Origin: Pseudomonadota bacterium
Lineage (GTDB): Bacteria; Desulfobacterota; Desulfobulbia; Desulfobulbales; Desulfocapsaceae
Assembly: GCA_018820855.1 (NCBI GenBank)
Contig: JAHJNL010000012.1
Span: 1 to 41,443 of the forward strand
DNA: 41,443 nt
Direction: 5' to 3'
Shown: positions 36,476-41,443 of the stretch, in pieces
How the letters are laid out: the number at the start of each line of letters is the position of its first letter
Numbering within the stretch: the first letter of the stretch is position 1
Program-made: the position numbers and the translations under genes
The notes under the pieces: generated by a model
The model's database searches: none
Told to the model about the DNA's origin: nothing
The model's input: the letters and a program-made list of their open reading frames with translations, nothing else

Positions 36476-37375
36476 ATGGAATTGATAAGCAATCATCAGA
36501 TTTATTACTCAAATAAAGACTTGCTTCCATTGTCTGATGTTGCTGAATCGTTATTGGCTTTAGAGAAACTCATCAAGCAATCTCCTAAGACTATTGAGAA
36601 ATTTTTTCCCGGTTTAAAGATATATGATGTCGAAGTATATTTAAACGAACTGCAATCTGGTAGTTTATGGGAGGATATTGTAGTTAAATTCATTTTCGGA
36701 AATCAAGAAAAATTCGACGAAGTCATTACCAACACAAGAGAAAAAATCGGTTTAAAATTTTTAGTTGATCGTCCTAAATTACTATCCGCAATTTTACTAG
36801 CTATGCTTCTAACTGGTGGTTATCGAGCATTAACATCAAACCCCACCAGCAGCCAACAAAGCATCCAAAACATACAAATAAACAACAACATTGTTATTCA
36901 GGCTGGTTCTGAATTGGCAGAAATGCCACCAGAAGAATTCAAATTAATCATTGATGAAAGTGTTAATAAAAACAGCTCAATTGTCAAAAACGCAATCAAG
37001 TTTGTGAAGCCAGCTAAAAGAGATCAGGCTGCAAGTATTACTTTCGATGACACTCCTAATCTTTCTATCAACCCTGAAACAGTATCTGCTATGCCAGGTT
37101 ATCTCGATGATGAAGTTCCAGATGATACTATAGAAGAGTATCGGAGTGTTGAAGTAATAATCAGAGCCACTGATCTAGATCATAAAAGAACAGGTTGGGG
37201 TGCCGTTATCCCTACTATAAGCGAAAGACGAACACGCCTTCAGCTAGATCCTACAATAAATCCAGAAGTATTAATGGAAAAAAGGAAAATCAAAGGCGAT
37301 GTTACTGCCGTTTTTCGTTACACCGAAGAAGGTGAAAAAATCTCAAAATTATACTTTCTCAGAAATATTGAATAA
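36476..37375 (+). CDS. Unknown protein with a central membrane segment, second gene of the cassette
   Basis: 299 residues. The N-terminal domain (about 1-90) includes KIYDVEVYLNELQSGSLWED and VKFIFGNQEKFDEVI. A predicted membrane helix lies at about 100-118 (LLSAILLAMLLTGGYRAL). After a polar linker rich in Gln/Asn comes a C-terminal beta-rich domain (about 220-299) with RSVEVIIRATDLDHKRTGWG and KGDVTAVFRYTEEGEKISKLYF. TTGGAG precedes the ATG. No family recognised. A cytosolic partner plus a membrane protein in a mobile cassette is a layout common in anti-phage modules, but function is not shown. The stop lies 5 nt before an attC-like site. Confidence 0.7.
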   Translation: MELISNHQIYYSNKDLLPLSDVAESLLALEKLIKQSPKTIEKFFPGLKIYDVEVYLNELQSGSLWEDIVVKFIFGNQEKFDEVITNTREKIGLKFLVDRPKLLSAILLAMLLTGGYRALTSNPTSSQQSIQNIQINNNIVIQAGSELAEMPPEEFKLIIDESVNKNSSIVKNAIKFVKPAKRDQAASITFDDTPNLSINPETVSAMPGYLDDEVPDDTIEEYRSVEVIIRATDLDHKRTGWGAVIPTISERRTRLQLDPTINPEVLMEKRKIKGDVTAVFRYTEEGEKISKLYFLRNIE

Positions 37376-37379
37376 AAAT

Positions 37380-37511
37380 GCTAACAAAACAATTAAGAGG
37401 GAAAACAAGCAGCCCGGTTTTCAGGCCACTGACTCGGTATTGTCGAGTTTATATCTACGTTCCACTCTGGTCGGTAACCCTGCTTGTTTCCCCTTATTTT
37501 AAACGTTATAC
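37380..37511 (+). other. Integron attC-like site (Vibrio-repeat type), about 132 bp
   Basis: It opens with GCTAACAAAAC-AATTAAGAGGGA and closes with CCCCTTATTTTAAACGTTATAC. These match the two ends of the V. cholerae repeat as I recall it (TAACAAACG...AAGAGGGA and CCCCTTA-5nt-GCGTTA). The two halves are complementary: TAAC/GTTA outer boxes, an unpaired centre, TAAG..GGG with CCCCTTA, and a 10-bp perfect stem AAACAAGCAG (37403-37412) with CTGCTTGTTT (37480-37489). The R' box GTTATAC deviates by one base from GTTRRRY. It begins 5 nt after the stop of the gene at 36476, the normal cassette position. Confidence 0.62.
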
Positions 37512-37604
37512 AGCGAGACTATTGTCCGCATTTTACCCGAAGCGAACGTTAATTAGTTAACTCACCCAAGAATTCTCAGAAAAAAAATAAAGGAGCGGAC
37601 TGGC

Positions 37605-38732
37605 ATGAGCGGAAGCCAAACCAAAAATGCTGCGTTAACAACCGCTTTAGCGTTTCATTACCAAGTACTGATCGGCTTAGAAAAGTGCTTTTCGCTTGAA
37701 GAAGGCCAATCTGTTTGGTTTGAAAAAGACGGTGACGTAAGCCTGATTTCGCCAGGGTCTTTGGCATCAACACAAACCGAAGTGAAAGACTACGCGGCAC
37801 CACTGACTGACCACCACGAAAACCTTTGGAAAACGATCAAAAACTGGCTGGCTCCAGAGTTTAACCACACGCAATACGACGTTTTAGTGCTGCACACCAC
37901 GCAAGCATTCGGTGCGACGACTCGCCTAAAGGAATGGAACTCTCAAAGTGCCGGGCAACGTTTACAAGTACTTAAAGATATTTTTTTCAGTCGGCCAGAA
38001 GATGAACGAAATGCCGAAAAGCCATCAGATGTTATAAAACTACAAAAAGCAGTTATGGAGGCTGATGAAGCATTACTTAGGAGCATATTGCATAAAGTCA
38101 CCCTAATTACCGAAGCAGAAAGCGCTGAAGAGATTGGACGTCGTATTATAAAAATGCTTAAGGGTATTCCTAATAATAATCTACATAAGTACTTTGAGGG
38201 ACTTATTGGCTTTGTGTACGCGCAGGCAAATCAGCAATCTTGGAGTATCAAGCATCAAGAGTTCTCAGCAAAGTGCGAGGAGTTAACAGCGCTTCTTTGT
38301 AAAAAGGAGTTCACTTTTCCAGTCTTTTCGGGCTATGAGGCATCTGAGCCAGAAGTTGAGTTGCACCAAGACAGACCGTTTGTCCAAAAAATCGCTGAAA
38401 TTGAGCATCACCAAATGATACCTGATGCAGTAGGTAACTGGCTTGAGTTGCAAAACTCACTGATTGAAGAGCTCGACGAATCCGCACTTTATAAAGATAA
38501 AACAATTGCTTACCAGAACCAATTGGTCAAAAAATATAAGCTTGCTTATTCAAGTGCGCAACTTGAAGCATCTGATGTAATTAAAAGTTCAAAATTGATT
38601 TACAACAAAACCATTGGTGAACAGCCGCTGAACATGGGCAATGATATTCCGCCTCTTGAATACAAAAATGGCCTGATACACGATGCTATGGATGATGAAG
38701 AACGAGACATAAAATGGAAGGTTGAGCCATGA
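37605..38732 (+). CDS. ABC-3C effector with PD-(D/E)XK-type nuclease domain
   Basis: 375 residues, with AAAGGAG before the ATG. The N-terminus resembles the Cap4/DUF4297-type dsDNA nuclease: a helix with FHYQVLIGLEKCF, then E40, D44 in EKDGDVSL, and E59-x-K61 in TQTEVKDYAAPL, a PD-(D/E)XK active-site pattern. The remainder is a mostly helical C-terminal domain (about 130-375) of the kind that joins effectors to their ABC partner. It overlaps the next gene by 4 bp (ATGA). With the small middle component and DUF3732 ATPase it forms an ABC-three-component operon; the likely outcome on activation is DNA cleavage. Confidence 0.75.
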   Translation: MSGSQTKNAALTTALAFHYQVLIGLEKCFSLEEGQSVWFEKDGDVSLISPGSLASTQTEVKDYAAPLTDHHENLWKTIKNWLAPEFNHTQYDVLVLHTTQAFGATTRLKEWNSQSAGQRLQVLKDIFFSRPEDERNAEKPSDVIKLQKAVMEADEALLRSILHKVTLITEAESAEEIGRRIIKMLKGIPNNNLHKYFEGLIGFVYAQANQQSWSIKHQEFSAKCEELTALLCKKEFTFPVFSGYEASEPEVELHQDRPFVQKIAEIEHHQMIPDAVGNWLELQNSLIEELDESALYKDKTIAYQNQLVKKYKLAYSSAQLEASDVIKSSKLIYNKTIGEQPLNMGNDIPPLEYKNGLIHDAMDDEERDIKWKVEP

Positions 38733-39181
38733 GCAGCATTGTCGACGCCCTTTACGAGTTAAAATACAACCCGTTTGAATATGGGGTACATCTTGCTTCG
38801 TTTTACAAGGCCGTCGATGAATCAGAAAATAATATTTTACTTGCTCCTTTAGTGATCCCGCTGTGTAGCCATCCTTTTTTTGGCCAGAAGTTATTCAACT
38901 CTAACAAGAGAAGCACTATTTGGTCGGTCTTTGACGAACGCACTAAGATCTATGACCTGCAAGAACGGATAGACAGATTTCAAGCGTTAACCGAGCAATG
39001 CGTTCAATATTGCTTAATCAATGACTGGTTGACTTTAAACGAACAAAGTTTATCCCTTAGCGCATGTGTTGGATCTGATTCAGCATTTACCAGTCAAAGA
39101 AGTGCGGAGAAATTAGGGCGATTATTCAGCGGTCACTCAGTGGTCGAGATTTATTCGTTTTTAGGAGTGAAACCGGGATGA
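38729..39181 (+). CDS. ABC-3C middle component
   Basis: 150 residues, mostly helical. Features shared with middle components: an N-terminal NPFEYGVHLASFYKAV, a hydrophobic LLAPLVIPLCSHPFFG, and RSTIWSVFDER before a terminal winged-helix-like part. It starts within the stop of the nuclease gene and ends overlapping the ATPase start by 4 bp (ATGA), so it depends on translational coupling. Middle components are thought to bridge the ATPase and the effector. Sequence alone does not give the sub-type. Confidence 0.7.
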   Translation: MSSIVDALYELKYNPFEYGVHLASFYKAVDESENNILLAPLVIPLCSHPFFGQKLFNSNKRSTIWSVFDERTKIYDLQERIDRFQALTEQCVQYCLINDWLTLNEQSLSLSACVGSDSAFTSQRSAEKLGRLFSGHSVVEIYSFLGVKPG

Positions 39182-41196
39182 AAACATTAATTCATGAAAT
39201 TGGCGTTATTGATAAAAAAGGAAACAAGCACCCTGTTAATTTTAAAAATGGGCTAAATATTGTTACTGGTAAGTCGTCGACGGGTAAAAGCGCCTTAATT
39301 GAAATCTTTGATTATTGCTTTGGCAGTGGTGAAAATACCATTCCCAAAGGCGTTATTACCACAAGTGCTGCTATCTATTATGTTGCGCTTGCTGTCAACG
39401 AACAAGACATGGTGATTGCACGTGATCCTGATATTGCGACGAAAGCTTTTTTTCGTCGCGTTGAGTCGTTCAATTCAGAGGATATTGTTCGTGATTATTT
39501 TAACAGCAGCTATTTCCGCCCGTTAGGTGAGTTTAAGAAGCATCTAAGAGACTTTTTCTTGGATATAGATGATGTGGATGAATCTTTGGCTGCCAGAGCT
39601 AATCGGCGTTTTAAAGCTAAGGCGGCTACTCCATCTATACGCAGTTTTTCATCTTTTATGCTCCAGCATCAAAACCTTGTTGCCAATAAACATGCGTTGT
39701 TTTACCGATTCGATGAAAAGGAAAAGCGTGATCAAGCAATTGAGCATACCAAGATCTTTTTAGGCTTAGTTGATCAAAAGTTCTTTCACCTATCACAAGA
39801 GAAAGAACGATTAAGCGCCGATATCAGGCGTTTGGAACGCCAGAAAGAGACAAACAAGCGTACCGCTGAAAAATATAAAGAAAACGTCGACCCAGTTTTG
39901 AGCCAACTGTATGCTTTAATGGGGTTTAAGGATGAACCGCTATCATTGGAAAAGGCACTACGCCACCCACAAGATGCCAAAGACCAACTCGACAGCATCA
40001 TAGTACCCGAAAAAATAAACCATAATTCCGATGCTATCACCCAACGCTACAACCAGCTCAAGCTGGCTCGTAACCAAAAGACTGCCGAACTAAGAAAGTT
40101 GCAGCGCCAAGCTGCGTCAATTAACAAGCATATTCAAGAAGAAAAGCGTTTTGTTGATAACGTAAAGCAGTTTAGCTCACCTAGGCATGTTTATATATCC
40201 GCTTCAGTCTGCCCGTTTTGCCACACTGAAAAAGACACATTGCGAGAAAGTGCGGAAAAACTACAGCAAGCCATCACAAAGGTATCGGGCAACCTTGCGC
40301 AAGCACGCCCCATGAAAGCAAAGTTTGAATCGTCCTTGGTTGAAGTGCAACGCAATATTGAGATCGTTAGTAAGGCGTTGACCCAGTTAAGCGAGCAAAT
40401 AACGGAAATTGAGAAAACAGAAAAGCAGTTGGCGGAGCAAAAAAGCCTGTATGAAAGTATTCTGATGCAGAAGGCAAAGTTATTTATGCTTCTCGACACC
40501 CTAAATATGGCCGATGATACTGAGCTTGAAAATCAAATCAAAGGGATAAGCAAACAGCTTAAGGACATCAATAAAGAGCTGAAACAATACGATATCCAAA
40601 AAGGGCTAGAAAAAGCTGCAAACAAAGTTAACCAATATATGGCTGAGATCGGCAAGCACTTTGAGTTTGAAAAGAGCTACCAACCTATTAATCTCCACTT
40701 CTCTTTTGAAACATTCGATCTGTACCATTTGCAAGGCGATGAAAAAATATATTTACGGTCAATGGGTAGCGGAGCAAATTGGCTGTATAGCCATGTGACA
40801 CTTTTCTTAGCCTTACATAAATACTTTGCTGAATTGGGTGAAGAGTGTGCGATACCATCAATAATATTCTTCGATCAGCCTACACAGGTGTACTTCCCGA
40901 ACTTCAATAGAGATAACTCTGCGACATTTGAAGAGCAAAAGAACCAGGAAGCTGAGCAGCGTAGAAAGTCTGAAATACAGCAAGATGTCGATGAAGATGT
41001 TAAAGCTGTAGAAAACTTATTCAGCCGTCTTTCGATTTACTGCAATGAGCTGGAGCTAAGTGACGGATTTAGCCCACAAATTATCGTGACAGACCATGCT
41101 GACAATTTGACATTGTCGAACGGAGTATCGTTTGAGTCTTTGGTTAACGGCAACAGATGGCGAATGCGCGGCTTAATTCATCCTACAGAAGAATAA
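39178..41196 (+). CDS. ABC-3C ATPase, DUF3732 type (SMC/Rad50-like)
   Basis: 672 residues. Walker A GKSSTGKS at 31-38 after FKNGLNIVT. Two coiled-coil arms (about 200-330 and 365-520) surround a Cys pair in VCPFCHTEKDTL (about residue 345), like a zinc hook. The signature region is RSMGSGANWLYSHV. The Walker B region reads IIFFDQPTQVYFP with Gln in place of the usual Glu, as is typical for DUF3732, and the H-loop is IIVTDHAD. Such ATPases probably detect invader DNA or replication structures and control the nuclease. Last gene of the three-gene operon; GC content is higher than in the cassette at 35747-37375. Confidence 0.85.
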   Translation: MKTLIHEIGVIDKKGNKHPVNFKNGLNIVTGKSSTGKSALIEIFDYCFGSGENTIPKGVITTSAAIYYVALAVNEQDMVIARDPDIATKAFFRRVESFNSEDIVRDYFNSSYFRPLGEFKKHLRDFFLDIDDVDESLAARANRRFKAKAATPSIRSFSSFMLQHQNLVANKHALFYRFDEKEKRDQAIEHTKIFLGLVDQKFFHLSQEKERLSADIRRLERQKETNKRTAEKYKENVDPVLSQLYALMGFKDEPLSLEKALRHPQDAKDQLDSIIVPEKINHNSDAITQRYNQLKLARNQKTAELRKLQRQAASINKHIQEEKRFVDNVKQFSSPRHVYISASVCPFCHTEKDTLRESAEKLQQAITKVSGNLAQARPMKAKFESSLVEVQRNIEIVSKALTQLSEQITEIEKTEKQLAEQKSLYESILMQKAKLFMLLDTLNMADDTELENQIKGISKQLKDINKELKQYDIQKGLEKAANKVNQYMAEIGKHFEFEKSYQPINLHFSFETFDLYHLQGDEKIYLRSMGSGANWLYSHVTLFLALHKYFAELGEECAIPSIIFFDQPTQVYFPNFNRDNSATFEEQKNQEAEQRRKSEIQQDVDEDVKAVENLFSRLSIYCNELELSDGFSPQIIVTDHADNLTLSNGVSFESLVNGNRWRMRGLIHPTEE

Positions 41197-41306
41197 ATAC
41201 ACGTTAACAAGCGTATGGGTCAATTCACGAGATTGGGATTTAGATTAAAATAATGTCCGATTTTGGCCGCATTTTAACTGTTAGAGGAAGACGAGGGTAG
41301 CGTATA

Positions 41307-41377
41307 ATCGGGTAGCCGGGGGTTTTTCTCCCCCAGCCCCCACAACACCCTGCGTGCGGCTCCGCACAGGGCGTTTC
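41307..41377 (-). ncRNA. 3' end of a group II intron (domains V and VI)
   Basis: On the minus strand, CGCCCTGTGCGG-AGCC-GCACGCAGGGTG (within 41342-41377) forms a domain V-sized hairpin. It is followed by a second hairpin (GGGGGCTGGGGG-AGAAAAA-CCCCCGGC, 41315-41341) and CTACCCGAT, the common 3' end of bacterial group II introns. The intron 3' boundary would be near 41307. Classification into a subgroup needs the rest of the intron beyond the window. Confidence 0.6.
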
Positions 41378-41384
41378 ATCAAGA

Positions 41385-41443
41385 TTACCGGGCCGTAGCC
41401 GGGTAGTGAATCTTTACCCACTGTTCTTTGACAGAAATCAATC
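41385..41443 (-). CDS. Partial CDS, C-terminus of a group II intron maturase/reverse transcriptase
   Basis: The last 18 codons before the TAA at 41385-41387 read ISVKEQWVKIHYPATAR, resembling the end of intron-encoded proteins. The stop lies 8 nt before the domain V-like hairpin, the expected place in compact introns. The gene continues past the window edge. Confidence 0.45.
   Translation of the reverse strand, partial: LISVKEQWVKIHYPATAR

Noticed and set aside
41202-41285. A third attC-like site after the ABC-3C operon (TAACA ... TGTTA)
   Set aside because: Only the outer boxes match; the inner arms do not pair convincingly and the R' box (GTTAGAG) departs from consensus.

Overview
The window looks like a chromosomal segment of a Gram-negative anaerobe of the Desulfobacterota (former Deltaproteobacteria), probably Desulfobulbales-like. 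This is inferred from the gene complement (selB, an Mrp/NBP35 ATPase, an SLC13 carrier with RCK_C domains, a coiled-coil porin, bpt, a receiver-PEP-binding fusion, a PhnD-like protein paired with a hybrid kinase) and from protein flavour; no rRNA is present to prove it.

Left edge (1-1560): the end of an old integrative element. A tyrosine recombinase has all catalytic residues but is split by a -1 frameshift. It is followed by a displaced 3' part of a tRNA-Gln gene (the attachment site) and a strong terminator.

Core chromosome (about 1.9-35.2 kb): mostly housekeeping genes with conventional Shine-Dalgarno sites. They include mpl with a coupled 53-residue protein, an HPt gene beside the ruins of a receiver gene, tilS, a DUF1638 gene, selB, an MBL hydrolase, an Mrp ATPase, ftsY and a DjlA-like co-chaperone. 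These are followed by an aminotransferase, a LysE exporter, a small lipoprotein, a porin, a membrane-anchored Rossmann protein, an SLC13 carrier, trmO, a DUF4920/PepSY-TM pair and der. Last come a periplasmic binding protein with its hybrid histidine kinase, bpt, gdhA and a receiver-PEP-binding fusion.

Right edge (about 35.2-41.44 kb): an AT-richer accessory island. It holds a two-gene cassette of unknown function (one product has a predicted membrane segment) flanked by attC-like structures. The one at 37380-37511 closely follows the Vibrio-repeat attC plan. Next is a tight three-gene operon (PD-(D/E)XK-type nuclease, small middle component, DUF3732-type ABC ATPase) that matches the ABC-three-component (ABC-3C) class of predicted anti-phage systems. 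The window ends in what appears to be the 3' end of a group II intron with the last codons of its maturase, on the minus strand.

The most interesting material is this island: possible integron-type cassettes in a non-Vibrio background, an unrecognised two-gene module, and the ABC-3C operon. All function calls rest on reading motifs by eye; no database search was run.
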